This document shows positions 10,901 through 25,900 of a DNA stretch of 64,000 nucleotides, piece by piece; positions within the stretch are counted from its first letter, which is position 1; the number at the start of each line of letters is the position of its first letter. This DNA comes from Chelydra serpentina (Eukaryota > Chordata > Testudines > Chelydridae), in the NCBI GenBank assembly GCA_037349315.1, contig JBAIAC010000008.1:36430001-36494000 (forward strand), in the 5' to 3' direction. Both the position numbers and the translations under genes were made by a program. Under the pieces are notes generated by a model that made no database searches, was not told where the DNA came from, and saw nothing but the letters and a program-made list of their open reading frames with translations.

Positions 10901-13900
10901 TTTCAGAGTAGTAGCCGTGTTAGTCTGTGTCAACAAAAATTTTCTTTTTATAAATATATGAAGTTTTAAAGATGTTATCAACATTGACATTTAATTTATG
11001 CGGTTGTATTAACACTTTTGCCCTGTCATTTAATTACATGCTTTACCAAAACCAGTAAAACTTGAGTAGGTAACATTCTTGGAGTTATGAAGATAAAAAT
11101 TATTATGGGAATAAATCTCAATTTACTTTAATTTCACTCCCCCGGAGTCCCATAATTCATACTTACCCATGAGTTTACTGTCAATCTTGACCTTATCTGT
11201 TTTAATGAACAGATTAAGTGGTAGAGTTTCATTTGCGCCATAGGAAAACTGGAAAAGATGACACAGGAAGACATTTGCATCTGCTTATTTTAATTCTGGA
11301 AGGTTAATTTTTGTGTCCCGTAATTCTCAATAACATGATCTTTGAGGATTCAGAAAGCATCTAAAACATTTTAAATCTATGCTCTCTTTCTGTTCTTAGC
11401 CAAATGTATTCAGGGAAACTTTTTGTAATGAACTTAACCCATACCAATCAGAACCTAGAAGGGTCAATGGAGGGCAGTACTGAATTGCTATTGGATCATC
11501 AATTTTCATGATCTGATTTATATTTAGTGGTAAGTATCCAAGTAGCTAGCATATTGCATTTAGAGTTTCAGTAACTGCTTGAAATTTCCAGCTCTAGACT
11601 TGCTAAACCAGAAGTGGGCAAACTACGGCCCGCGGGCCACATCCGGCCCACGGCACTGTCCTGCCCGGCCTTTGAGCTCCCAGCCAGGGAGGCTACCCCC
11701 GGCCCCTTCCCTGCTGTTCCCCCTCCTCCGCAGCCTCAGCTCGCTGCGCCACCCATGCTCTGGCCCACCGCTCCTGCCGGGCAGCACGGCGGCGTGACTG
11801 GCTCCAGCCAGGCAGTGGGGCTGCGAGCTCCTGCTGCTCTGAGTGGCATGGTAAGGGGGTGGGGAGTGGCTGGATAGGCGTGGGAGCCCCGGGGGGCCTG
11901 CCAGGGGGTAGAGATGTGGATAGGGGTCAGGGCAGTCAGGGGACAGGGGGAGTTGGATAGAGATGGGGTCCCGGGAGGGGGCGGTTAGGGGCTGGGGGTC
12001 CCAGGAGGGGGCGAGGGTTCTGAGGGGAGCAGACAGGGAGTGGGAAGTGGGCTGTTTGGGGAGGCACAGCCTTCCCTACCCGGCCTTCCATACAGTTTTG
12101 CAACCCCAATGTGGCCCGTGGGCCAAAAGATTTGCCCATCCCTGTGCTAAAAACTCTTCCTTCCCAAGTCAGCAGGATGTATTATTCCTGACAATATAGC
12201 ATAATCACTCAATGTGCTAAGAAAAGGTCTGATATTTCTTCAACAGTGTAGTGCCCTCCCTCTCCCTAACTGCACACACTCTGGCTAAACAAGGATTAGC
12301 ATTCAGAGGCTCTGAAACAAATCATACTTCTTGTATTTAAAAGAAGATGGTCATAATATGAGGCCTCAAAAGTGGGGGAGACAAAGAAGAAAATGCTTAT
12401 CATATAAATCAATGTAACAGCTGCATAGACATTAATCAATCCTCAAAAAAAATCTTGTGAGGGGAGCTAGTAGGCCTTCAGCTTATTTACTCAGGCTTGG
12501 TCCTGAGCAGGATAAAGTCTATAAGTCTAATTTATAACTGGGTAAACAGAATAATAGAACTTTGCATACATTTTCTCTTTTCTGAAAAGGCACCCAGAGA
12601 CTGAGTGTACTGAATTCCAGTGAACGGTGACATTTTTACAGACACTAAATCACAGGACGGTCAATGAGTCAGTGGCAGGGAAGAACTCAGGAGTCCTGTC
12701 TTAGTCCAATATTCGATCAGACTGAATCAAAAACATATGGCCTAGGGTTTCCATATGCACAGTTTAATGAATGCCTGAGCTGCATACATGCTGAAATCAC
12801 AGCTATCCGGAAGAAGAAAAAAAAATACTTGGGAATTCAGGAACTAGGATTCCAAAAGTTGTAGGCTTTTGCCTTTGGGCGAAGGAGAAGAATCTCCATC
12901 ATAGGTCTGTGATTAAGGTTTATCTCCTTTGAGGGCCAGCCGAGTGCACATACTCTGTATTACAACAGAACAAAAAACATTATATATTTTTTAAACAAAC
13001 AGATTTTTTTTTTTTTTTAAACATTTACCTCTTTGCTTTGGAATGAGAAAGTTCCATCATCTGATTTGTCAACAGGAGCCTCAAATTCAAACTGGTCATT
13101 TCCAACCTTAAAAGAGCTATCCTATACAAGAGAAATGTTCAGCTTAGAATTTTTACAGCATCACTGAGCTTAATAAAAAGTAAATAAGCAGTATACTGCT
13201 CAGCGCTGATAGGGATAAGATCAGATGTAGAAAGCTAACCAATTAAATCGTCATCTGAAAACAAAAGCTAAAGCTAGTGTCAACATCATCTTCTGCTTGC
13301 TCCAACATTGCCTCTCCAACATCCACTTAAAAGGCTAAGCTTCAGAGCAGCACAAATAAGGCTCGGAGTGTCTAGCACTCATTTTCAGCAAGTAAGAACA
13401 AAATTCAAAGTTATCCAGTGTATGCCTTCCCACATCAGCTGTGTTGTGAACAGAGCTGTGTGAATCCCATTCTCTAGGCTCATGGGAGTTTTATGAACCA
13501 AAGCAGGCAGATTCTGTCTGCACGGTGATCACAGGCCTAGACAAATCTGACCTGAGAATTCCAAGTGAAGCTCGAGCCAACCTTTGCTAGCTTTGTGTGA
13601 AACCGGAAAGTTTCACTACTCCCTTTGCCTCAGCAGGGAGCGGTCCTCCCTCACTTTTGATGCCTTTGGAGGACTTTGAGGCCTCATTCAATGGCCTGCT
13701 CCTCCTTTAAATCAGGATCATCATGATGCACTGGAGGGGTTCTGCTCCCAGTGGTACATGGCAAGATGGATGCTTCGCAATGTTTTTATACAATGTTTTG
13801 GTTACTCAACTCTCCAGTCCTGTTGCAAGGGTAGGTAAACCACCTTCTCCGGCTGCTGCCATCTAAATAATTTGCGGCCTGAGAGATGCCCAAATTTGTT

Positions 13901-16900
13901 TTATATGTAGCTGTGGGCCACAAGGCTTATGTAACTAATAGCAGTAGCAAGAGGCAGCAATGGTTTTCTCTTCCTGTTGTTCTTTATCCATGACAAAAAT
14001 TGGGAGAGGATAGTCTTTCATCCACCAAAAGATTCATGGAAGGGCTGGGCATGAGGACAGATACAGGAGGCAATGCCCTCCATTGCAAATCCCAAGAGCA
14101 TTATAATATTATTAAGGGAGAAGGACCTTTTCCTCCACATAACAAGATCTTATGGGCTACCAAGGGAGGAAAATGGGATAACAAGCTCCCAGAAGGCTTC
14201 TCCTGAAGCTTTAAACCAATAAATAAAGGCAGCAGAAGGAGAATGTCCCAGGACTTCACTGCTGAATAGATCAAAATGTCTTCATTATAGCTAACAAGAT
14301 TTATTTACAGAAACTAAGAACAAGGCGCCCTGACCAATGCATTTAAACACCAAAGCCATGAAGACAAGGCCTCTAGGGTGGTCTAACATTTTCTGTTAAA
14401 ATTGGGTTTTTTAATGGAAAATTGGATTTTTGACAAAATGAATTTTCATTAAAAAAGTGTCTGCTTTCCACCGACTATTTTTTTTAAAAACAAAAAACAA
14501 AAACAAACCCCACCAGAAGCTTCTAAAGAATATTCCAACTCAAAAATATTTCCCCAAATATTTTACTACAGGAAATTTTGAGGAAAGCAAAAATAATTTC
14601 CTGATTAGCTCTAAAAACCATCCTTTCTTTCACCTTAGACACCATTCACCTCTTCTCCAGCCCCAAGACACACACAGGATTGCCTCACTCCAAGTTGTAC
14701 GAGGTTTTTATAATCATCCAATTTCTAAATTTCATCACAGACCTTCTTTCTGAAGGAATATTGCCTGACTCTTTCCTTACTCATCTCCACTTTATACTAC
14801 AATACACAATTTTTTTCAATAATCTTCAAATAATGTTGCTTAAGCTGTATTTCAGCCTCTCACATTCCTGACAGAACAACCCAGGAAAGGATGCATGTTT
14901 ACATATGTGCGATGACTGCTATCTTGGTTGACACCAAGAACTGGACTAGGCACCTCCAGAACTAAAATGCATCTCTACAGTTTGAGGTAAACAACCAAGT
15001 TGCCTAACTGAGGACTATCAGAGACTCGAATCCTCTGTGAATTGGGCACATAGGACAACACACACTGACCAGTCGTTTACATCTGTATGTTTATAGAAGA
15101 GGATGGCACATTCGGACACGAGAATCTTGTATCCAAGATTCTGATGTGAAAAAACAAATTGAACTGTACGTGAGGGCTATCTAGCACACATTGAAGGCTG
15201 GGACTTCAGTTCTTTACATTGTGAAAATCTGCCTGGCTTTTGAGGACTCAAATTAAATTTTCTCTTAGAATTTAAAACACAACTGACCAGCATTCAACTC
15301 CCAATTCAGTGCCTCTCTCAGCTGCTTGTTCTGTTAGCGGTTTTCCCCTTAGGTACTGCAATAGCTTGGATTTACTTTAACATCCTACTGATTTTTTTCA
15401 AAGAGAGAGACAGAAAAACAGCAGTTTCCCCTATTTAAAGCAACCTACAGAGCCATTGTTTGCTCTTCAACAAACGCTTCCACCAGGAGCGCCATTTAGT
15501 GAGGAGCATTTGTCCCCAGGTGAAGAACTTGTTTGGTACAGATAAGAGTCTCAAATAGAAATCTTATGGGGTGTGATTCATCCATCCCCAGCCTATTACA
15601 ACAATCATGAACAGCATTTTCAAAACTATCCTCTCTCCTCACTCACTGGGAGATAAACAGGCTAAGAACACAAGAACTATAAGAACTAAAGAAATCCCAA
15701 ATCTTCATCTCTCTTCTGAATGCACCTCTCTTCCATTCTTGTTTTTGATAGAGATATTAAAACTCACTATGATGGCTGGCACCTCAAAATACCACAAACA
15801 AGGGAAAACTTCCTTCACCCTTGGGGAACCTGTCATTTGTCACTGCAGAGAGACCTCAAATAGGCAAGTCAGGAGAAACATAATGGATATCCATTGGGGT
15901 ACTAACCAACAAGAAAAAGATTTTAAAAGTTCTGGTAGCTGCCAGGTCCCCCGCTCTGAAATTTTCATCATTCCAGGCACCCCCTATGGCAAGGGTATCA
16001 AACTCCTTCTGCACCAGTGGCCAAATTATGATCTGTGGGCCACGTCTACAAAACTAGGACCACACACTACCCTTGATCCATCCTAATGTCAATGGGAGGT
16101 TTACGCCAAGATCACTGTAGAATATGGTTCCTATTTCGTAACTGAACTTTTAGTGAATAAAGTTTCTCCTTCATCCAGCCTCTTTCCTACTTCACTCAGT
16201 AGGAATAAATAATGCCAGCCACCTTTAGGATCACTGCTATTTTTGGCCTTTGCTTAACCTTTGGGGCTTACCTTTTAGAGCACTAGCACTTTGCAAATTA
16301 CTAGCCAAATGGATGCTTGGGGCCACATATTTATATTTCAAGACCATTTACATGTAGAGTAATAAATCAGTGCACACAAATATAATCAGTGCACTATTTA
16401 AAAGTCTAGATTCTTCTGTTATATAAAGAGGTAAATAACATTTCCCTATTCACTTTTTCCACACTATTCATGTTTTTATAGACCTCAAATTATGTCCCCC
16501 CCATCCCTTAGTTGCCTCTTTTTGAAGCTGAACAGTCCCAGTCTTGTTAATCTCTCATCACGTGAAAGCTGTTCCATACCCCTCATCATTTCTGTTGCCC
16601 TTCTCTGCACCTTTTCTAATACCAATACATCTTTTTTTGATATGGGTGAACAGAACTGCACACAATATTCAAAGTATGGCTGAATTATGGATTTAGATAG
16701 TGTCATTATGAGGCTTTCCCCCAGCCCTAGTTTAAAAAATCCTCTATAAATGTTTTAATTTTACAGCAGTCTGGTTCCATTTTGGCTTAGGTGGAGCCCA
16801 TCTGTATAGACTCCTCCTTTCCCCAAAGCTTTGCCAGTTCCTAAAACCTAAAACCTCTCCCCCCTAAACCATCGTCTCATCCACGCATTGAGACCCTGCA

Positions 16901-19900
16901 GTTCTGCTTCTCTTATTGGCCCTGTATGTGGAACTGGGATCATTTCAGAGAATTCTACCATGGAGGTCCTGGACTTGAATCTCTTACCTAGCAGCGTATA
17001 TTTGGTCTCCAGGACATCTCTCCTGCCTTTCCCTATGGCATTGGTACCTACAGGTACCACAACCACTAGCTCCTCCTCCCCCCAAGGCATTTCACATAAA
17101 TCTGTCTAGATGTTTCATGAGATCTGCAACCTTAGCACTCACCAGGCAATTTACCATACGGTTCTCCTGGTCATCATAAATCCAACTATCTATATTATTA
17201 ATACTCAAATGCCCCATTACTATAATCTGGTGTTTCCTAGTAACTGGGGCTCCCTCCCCAGGATGGGTATCCTCTTGCATAAGAATTGTTACGCTTGCTC
17301 ATCAATAATGTAATACAGATATTCTTGAGGCAAAATAAATTTGTTAAGAAAAAAACCCCAAACCTATTACTAGGGCTGTCAAACAATTAAAAAAATTAAT
17401 TGCGATTTATCACGAGATCAAAAAATAGTCACGATTAATTGCAGTTTTAATCACACTGAATCAATAACAGAATACCATTTATTTAAATATTTGTGGTGTT
17501 GGGGGAAGTGTGTGTGGGGAGAGGGGGTGGGAGTGTGTGTGCGCGCGCGCGCACTCTGTCTCTTTAAGTAGAGCACTTGGGAGCCTGAATGCTTTTTCAG
17601 CCAGCATTAGCTGCTGTCAGCAGCACTCACATCTGAGCCAGCAGCAGACAGGCTCCCCCTGTTCCCTGACCCCATCTCAGCGGTGACCAGTTACATGGGC
17701 AGGGGGACACCCCAACATCAGTCCTCCTGTCTGCATTCTGCACAGCAGACAGGAAGCAGGCTCCCAGTCCGGAGCAGCGTGGCCAGGAGTGGATCCATTG
17801 AGGGAGGAAGGGAAGGGGGAAGAGGTGGGAGCAGCAGTGGAGCAGGGCAGTGGGAGGAGAGGCACCCCTTCCCCGGAGGCACGCCATGTTGCCTCCCTGA
17901 GCATGGCACCCTGGTGCATGATTAACGCTCATTAAAAATATATGTTCATTTGTTTTGAGTTAATTATATACGTTAATTGCAATTGACAGCTTTAATTATT
18001 TTTTATTACAAATATTTGCACTGTAAAAAAAATATGAAAAAAAACATGAAGGGGAGTACAAAAATTTTGCATATCTGGCACGTAGCAGGCGTTACAAGGT
18101 ATTTACAACAGTGCCATGCGAACGCCTGTTCTCACTTTCAGGTGACATTGTAAATAAGAAGCCGGCAGCATTATCTCCCATAAACGTAAACAAACTTTTT
18201 CTCTTAGCAATTGGCTGAACAAGAAGTAGGACTGATTGGACTTGTAGACTCTAAAGTTTTACGAGTGCAGTTATGTAAAAAAAGAAAAAAGAAGATACAT
18301 TTGTAAATTGCACTTTCACGATAAAGAGGTTGCACTACAGTACTTGTATGAGGTGAATTAAATACTATTTCTTTTAACTTGTTTACACTGCAAATATCTG
18401 TAATAAAAATATAAAGTGAGCACTGTACACATTGTATTCTGTGTTGTAACTGAAATCAACGTATTTGAAAATGTAGAAAAAGATCCAAAATATTTATACT
18501 AAATTTAAATTGGTATTCTATTAGTATTTAACAGTGCGATTAAAACTGTGATTAATCATGTCTAATTTTTTTAATCTGGTTAATTTGTTTTGCATTAATT
18601 GCTTGAGTTAACTGAAAATAGCTGACAGCCTTATTTATTAATACAATTTAAATGCTCAAGATGAAATTCTAACTTCTTTGAAGACAACAGGAGCTTTGCT
18701 ATTGACTTCAGTAAGGTCCGGAGTTCACCCTTGATTTCTGAAAGCAAGTACAGAGAAAAAAAAATGTATCCTGGCAGTGCATGGGTTACTCATTTATGGG
18801 CAGCCTACAATAATTAATAGTTATACGCACATTTTAAATGGGAGGGGTTGAAAGCAGTAACATTACCCAGCGGAAACACATACTAATGTCTTAGGAATTT
18901 AGGATGAGCTCTGAAAGTAACCTGTAAGTCAAATGACTACTTAGAATTAATTCATTTACCTGATAATTCTCTAGATTCTTTCCTTCAAAATGAACTATTG
19001 TTGGGCACTCCATTGGTATTATTGGAGGGCTGGAATTTAGAAACTGTGGGCATGCTTCCTCCTAGGGAGATAAACGTTTAAAATAAAAATCTTACATCAC
19101 AACAAATCTCAACAGCCTTTGGACAATGGCATTCTTGTTCTGAAGAACTCCATGCTTAAAATAAAGTGACAGATTTGATTACACCCTTTCAAATTAGACA
19201 CACTAAAAATGACTACAGCATATGCTAAAGCTGTAGATGATTATCTTTCCCAGCCTTCAAATCTTATTCCTCCCAATAAAGCAAAACAGTAAAATGAACA
19301 AAAATATCCCTATAGAAATTATTCTATCTTGCTTCCCGTCCCTAATCACACCTCTACATTCCCACCCCCACTTAAAAAAAAAAAATCACAAAAAAATTGT
19401 ATTTCTGAAGTTAACTTTAGAATCGTGATTTTTTATTTAAAACTTGAGTCCAACCAACTGATCTGGTAGCAACGCTAAAGAAAATATGCAAGTGTTCAAA
19501 TAAAACCTGTTTATTGTAATCTTAAATTTTTACCATATTTGGTTTAATCACATCCTCTTCCAAAGGTGAGTCTTTACAGATATGATTCTTCCAGTCCCAC
19601 TGGCAACTCCATCTATTGCTCACACAAGAATAGCATCTACAAATATAATGTGATGGGTCATGACAAGACTCATGGTTTGTTTGTTTTTTTGTCCTAAACA
19701 TTCAAATTTCATTGTATAAAAAAAATAAAAAAATAAAAAAATCAACAAACTCCATTTTTAGTCATAGAAAGTAGAGCAATTTGCTACAAAATCCTTACTA
19801 TGCGGAGTTCACAATTTCATAGTGAGAATAATTAAAGAACCTAGTCTGGTAACTTGCTTCTCCTGAACAGCAGCATGCATGAAAAAGCCACAGCATGGAT

Positions 19901-22900
19901 CATAGGAACTTTGGGCCTGAATCTGTGAGGTCTGAAAGCTCTGGACTCCCAGGTAGGTCAAGTTTGTATTTGCGAATCAAATAATGTAGATGTCTGAGTC
20001 TATAGTTTGAGAGTTAGATCTGCAAGTTGGATGCCAACAGGACTTATCAGGGAATGCTGACTGTGCCAGAGGGTTTGCTATAGAGGGATTGAGCTGCCTT
20101 AACTAAAAACAGTTCAATCACGTGAACACATACAGCATGACGCAACAACTCACGTTAAGAAGATAAAATACTCACGGCAAATTTTCAGAAAGATTCATTG
20201 CTTCTTCACAGTCATAGAAAGGATATGTAGCCGATGCAAAAAATATCTTTTCCTCTCCAATGGTTAATGTTAGTGAAACTGAAACATGATCTACCAAAAA
20301 AAGTAGTTTTGAATACTTTAGCTCTTGTGTAGAACGGTGCAGTGATGTTTTTATTATTTGTTCAGGATATAAAAAACACACACCTAACTGGAATCACAAG
20401 GTTAAAACTATCACAGTCACAATAACACTAATTTTATTTGTTCTTAACGTTTACTAAATTTTCAGTAACTGATGGTGCAAAGACAGGATGGGATACATAA
20501 AGAGAAACAGTAAGCAAGCAATATTACAGAATAGTATTATAGTATGGAAATGCCTTAAGAAGGTACTAGAATGATGAAAACTGAGGTAATAAGGAAAATG
20601 AGAATACAGAAGAAAAAATGGAGTTATTTTTAAGAAAATATTTTCATAAAGTATGGATAATTCTTCCTGTAAAATTGCTTGTACGACCTGTGCATCAAAC
20701 TCTATAAACTCATATGAATTAGAACAAGTCAACCTTGTACAAGTTATTCAGTAACCACAGTAATGCCTGAAATATTAAACTAGCACTTTGGACCTTTGTC
20801 TCATTGTACATAACTTCCCCATGAATGTATTTCTAACCTGGATCATTACTGAACTAAGAATGGAAAACCTATCTTTAGAAATTGGGGCTTTCTGCAATGA
20901 GGATCTTTACAATTCCTCTTGCAGAAATCATTTAACTCCTGTGACAAGCTATTTCACAAGCTATTGAGCAATTGCAAACTGTGCTTTCCTGAAATAATTT
21001 CTGAAAGAGTGATGGCAGCTTGGCTGTAAGATCACTTTTCCTACCATCGGTTTGGTGGAAAATTTCAGTCAGGTTTGTATCCAACTCGTACTGCAGGGAC
21101 AACTTAAAATGAGATCTGCAAATCGGTGTCCTTCAATTTAGAATGTATTCTAGCCCTTTTGGAATTTTTCACAACTAAAGCAGTGTGGATGATTTTAACT
21201 TGGTGGAGCTTCTCAAGACTAAATGGTTGTGTCTGGATTTTTGTCACGTTCTCCTAGCAATCATTCTGTTGCCACTGGTGGTTACAGTTTGCCTTCTGCT
21301 GTGGTGCCTGTGAGGCTTTTGAACATCTTCATATTGGTTCTGAAGGCTCTCTCAGATGGATTTGTTCGTGAGAAATTCAGAGGCCTCTATTATTTCTAGA
21401 CGGCTTGATTACTCTAATACTCCTCCTGATAGGCTTCCCATATCATTTTATGTGCTGAATGGAGTCAAACTACATCAACTTTATCAACATGGACAAGGAC
21501 TTAAGTCTCTTCACATATTCTGCATTACAGAAGATACAGAAAAAGTGGATTGGCTACTAAATAATGAAGTATTATGTTATTCTTTGTATTTGGTATAATT
21601 TAAGTACCTGAACATATCTCTCAGCAGCTTGATACTTCTGTTCAACGAGGGTAATTAATTTACATTGCTCTTCTCTCTGTAACTAAAACTAATTGTCATC
21701 AGCTGAGCACTAAGACCTCTAGTGTGCTTGCACACTGAAATTTTGTCCTGCCAGATATCAAGAAAGCCACATTCATGGGTATCAGCATCTGAATACTTTC
21801 AATACTATTGTGTAATAATTAATGCAACATTATGCATGTAGACTAGAAATCACACATAGAAAAATATATAAATGGTTACTTACCTTTGATAACTTGTTCT
21901 TCGAGGTGTGTTGCTCATCTCCTTTCCATTCTAGGTTTGCACGAGCCCACATGAGCAGCCGTTGGAGATTTTTGCCTTAGCGGTACCCATAGGGCCGGCT
22001 GTGGCACCCCTTGAGTGCCGCGCTTTATGCCGCTGCATATCAGGCGCCGCCAGCTCTACACCCTCTCAGTTCTTTCTTGACGACAACTCTGACAGAGGGG
22101 CAGGGGGGCAGGTAATGGAATGGACATGAGCAACATCTCAAAGAACAGTTACAAAAGGTACGTAACAGTTTTTTCTTCAAGTGCTTGCTCATGTCGATTC
22201 CATTCTAGGTGACTCTGAAGTGACCATTTGTGACAAGACAAGAAGGTCCTGCTGAGGCGATCTGCCAGGACATTCCTGGTTCCAGGCAGGTGGGTGGCTA
22301 CCAGATGAATGGCATGCCACACACAAAGTCCCAGAGGCTGAGCACCTCTTGATAAAGGGCCAAAGACATGGCACTGCTCTGCCAGTTGATGCAACATATC
22401 GCAGCTGTATTGTCTGTCAGGACCTGCACCACCTTGCCTTTCAGGTGCGGCAAGTATGCCTGGCAGGCCAGGTGAACCATTCTGGGCTCCCTGACATTGA
22501 TATGAAGAGCTAGGTCATTTTGTTGCCAGCGACGCTGGGTGTTGAGCGCACCCGGTGGGCTCCCCAGCCCAGGTCTGACACGTCTGAGACCAGGGTGAGC
22601 AACGGGGACAGGGTCATGAAGGGAACCCCTCAAGTGACTTTGGATCCAGCCACCAGTACAAGGACGAGAGAATGTGGCTCGGTACCGTGACCACTCAGTC
22701 GAGGGCGTGCCTCCTGGAGATACAGACTGAGGCCAACCACACTTGCAGAGGCCACAGATGAAGTCGGGCATGGCTGACCACATACGTGCACGTGACCCAT
22801 CAGTTGCTGGTAAGTGTGGGCCATGGTGAGCGTCGGGCTCTTTAAGTGGGCGATGAAGTTTGACATGGCCTGAAAACACGCTTCCGGAAAGAAGGCGTTG

Positions 22901-25900
22901 GTCCGCGTGGAGTTGAGAACTGCTCCAATAAACTCTATACGTTGAACTGGCATTAACGTGGACTTCTCTGTGTTTATTAACAGGCCCAGATCGTTCCAGA
23001 TGGACTGCACCAGATCGAGGCTCTGTTACACCTGCTCTGGAGACATGCCCTTGATGAGTCAGTCGTCGAGATACGGGAAGATCTGGACCCCTCGACATCT
23101 CAGGTAAACCGTTACCGGCGCCACGCATTTCGTGAACACCCTGGGGGCCAAGGACAGGCCAAAGGGTAGTGCCGTGAACTGCAAGTGGCACCTGACTACT
23201 ATGAAATGCAGGAAACGCCTGTGTCCCAAGAATATGAAGACATGAAAGCAAGTGTTCTTTAAATTGTGAGCGACGTACCAGTCCCCTGGATCCAGGGAAA
23301 GAACGATGGAGGCCAGGGAGATCATGTGGAACTTCAACTTACTGAGAGACTTGTTGAGGCCACGCAGGTCCAGGATGAGTCTGAGGCCCCCTTTGGCCTT
23401 TGGGATTAGGACGTAACTGGAGTAGAATCCTCTTCCTTCCATGTCCCAAGGAACTACCTCCACAGCCCCCAAGTCCAGGAACTTCTCAACTGCCTGAATG
23501 AGGAGCTGCTCATGAGAAGAGTCCCTGAAGAGGGATGGGATAGTGGGTGGGCAATAAGAAGGGGCGGTCAAAAAATTGTAGGATATAGCCCTGACCTACT
23601 ATGTTCACGCCCTAGCGGTCCGACATAACCCACGACCAGGTCAAGCGGTAGGGAGAGAGGCGGTTGAGGAAAAGGTGGGTCGGAACCGGTTGAATGACTG
23701 GGGCATCGCTCTCAGGCACACTCTCAAAAAGATCGGTTCTGGCCCCCTGAGTGTTTGGCGGGCCCAGGCTGGGCTGGTGAGCAGGAGGAAGAAGGGAGAC
23801 GACGACTAAAGTTAGCATCCCTTTTCCTTGTAGATCCCTGACAGGCTTGCCAGGGTCCTGGCGGCAGTGGTGGCCAGAAGGGCTTCCTGGCTGATTGCGG
23901 CATGTGCGTGCCCAATGAGTAAAGAGTAGCCCTGGTCTCCTTCAACTTGTGCAGCCTGGCGTCTGTTTGATCAGAGAACAGACCAACTCCATCAAAGGGT
24001 AGGTCCTGGATCGAGGCCTGCATCTCCTGGGAGAGGCCCGCCGTTTGAAGCCAGGAGCTGCGTCACATAACCACCACCAATGCAACCACCGTTGCTGCCG
24101 AGTCCCATGCCATCTGCAGGGAACATCTGGCCACCGCAATACCTTCTTGCACCAGGGTGCCAAACTTTGGCCCAGATCCTGAAGGAGGCATTCCTGGAAC
24201 TTCTTAAGACTGTCCCGGCCTAGCAGGGCCTGATGGTTCGCCACCTGGAATTGCAGGCTGGCGGTTGAATACATTTTTCTCCCAAATAAATTGAGTGGTT
24301 TGGCCTCTGTTTTGGGGAGTTGAGGAGGTGGGAACCTGCTTGTCCTTCTCGTTGGCCGCAGAAACTTTTGGCTGGCACAAAGTACTTTTTCTTGGCCTGT
24401 TTCGAGGTGGGAAGGATGGATGAGGGGGTTTGCCACAGGGCCTTGGCTATTTTGAGGACCACATCATGAACGGGCAAGGTGACGCGGGCAGGCATAGAGG
24501 CCAAGAGGACATTGAAGAGGGGGTCCTCCTGCTCTGCCATCTCCTGCATCTCGAACCCCAAGTTCTCAGCCACGTGCCAGAGAAGGGCTTGATGCTCCCT
24601 AAAGTCATCCAGTGGGCTCGCTCTGGAAGGTCCCATAACCACCTCGTCTGGGGATGACGAGGAAGACTGGACCCTAGTGGAGGTGCTGGGGTCTCGAGCA
24701 CCTTCGGAGAAGGAGGCTTAGGGATGGGCAAAGGTTCCTCAGCCCCGACCTCAGAAAGGGCTTCCAATACCCACCAACTGATGCACCAACGTGGCCACCA
24801 AGGAGGGCTGCAAAGGGGGCATCGTCACAACTGGTATGCCTGACACACTCCAATATGGCCATCACATTGGCCACTGGCCATGCTGCCACTGCAGTGCCAC
24901 AGACAAGGGAGCGGGGGACCTGGACGATGGGCTGAACTGTGCCCTCCATACTGGAGGAGCCACCTTCCAGCGGCCGGGGAGAAGCCGTCGATGCCTGCGT
25001 TTGCTTACTGGTAATGGCTACTGGTGACCATTGACCAGGCATAATTGACTGGTGACTGTACCAGGAAGAGCGGTGCCGGTGAGACCAGTGCCAAAACAGG
25101 GAACGTTCCCACTGCGCCGGTGATCAGGACCAATGCCTCGAGGATGACCGGTGAGAGAGAGTGAGTGGTGCCGGGAATAGTAGGGGGAGCATCGACCCCA
25201 TGGTGGCGAGTAGCGCTGAGGGGATCTGGATGTCAGCCCGGGCATCTGACGATGTGACTGGGACATGCCCCTGGATTCTCGACACGGTGGAGAAGATCGA
25301 TGTCTTCTGTTCGTTGACAGGCAGTGTTCCCCTGTCCCGTTAAGGGGTCTTAATGGCAGGCTTGCCCTCCTGGGGAGCCTTAGTCAGGTCCTGCGGCACC
25401 GAGGTCGTCACTGGAGCAGGTGGAGACCTGTGCGCTCTCTGCACCTGGGGACCCTTGGATGATGACGGTGCAGGCAGGGGAGTGGCTCCCATTCCTCTCC
25501 CAAGAATCGGTGGCAGAACTTTAAGGGGGCTGGGAGCCCAACCAGGGAGGCATGATTGCATGGCTCTGGAGTGCCTGGCGGGCAGGCCCAGGTCCCTTGG
25601 TAGGTGACCCCTGAGCCTTCTTGCTCGGTGTTGGGGAGCACTTCTTGGCCTTCTTCTTCGGCACCGGCGAAGGAGAACAGTGCCAGGAGGAGCCGGGTGC
25701 AGCGGTGCGCTGCGCACAGAGGCCAAGGTTCTTGGTGCGACCTGCGTGGATGGATTGGAAGCCGGGTGGAGGATAGACTCCATCAGGAGAGCCTGGAAGT
25801 GGATATCACGCTCTTTTTTTGGGGTGCGGGCCCAAAAGTTTTTTCAGATCTGACACTGCTCCATAACCTGTGACCTCCCTAAGCACTTAAGGCAGCTGCT

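Noticed and set aside
25340..25783. 147-codon minus-strand frame near the DIRS gag
   Set aside because: Low-complexity Pro/Arg/Ser with no family motif; likely noncoding leader or decayed gag, so not called separately.
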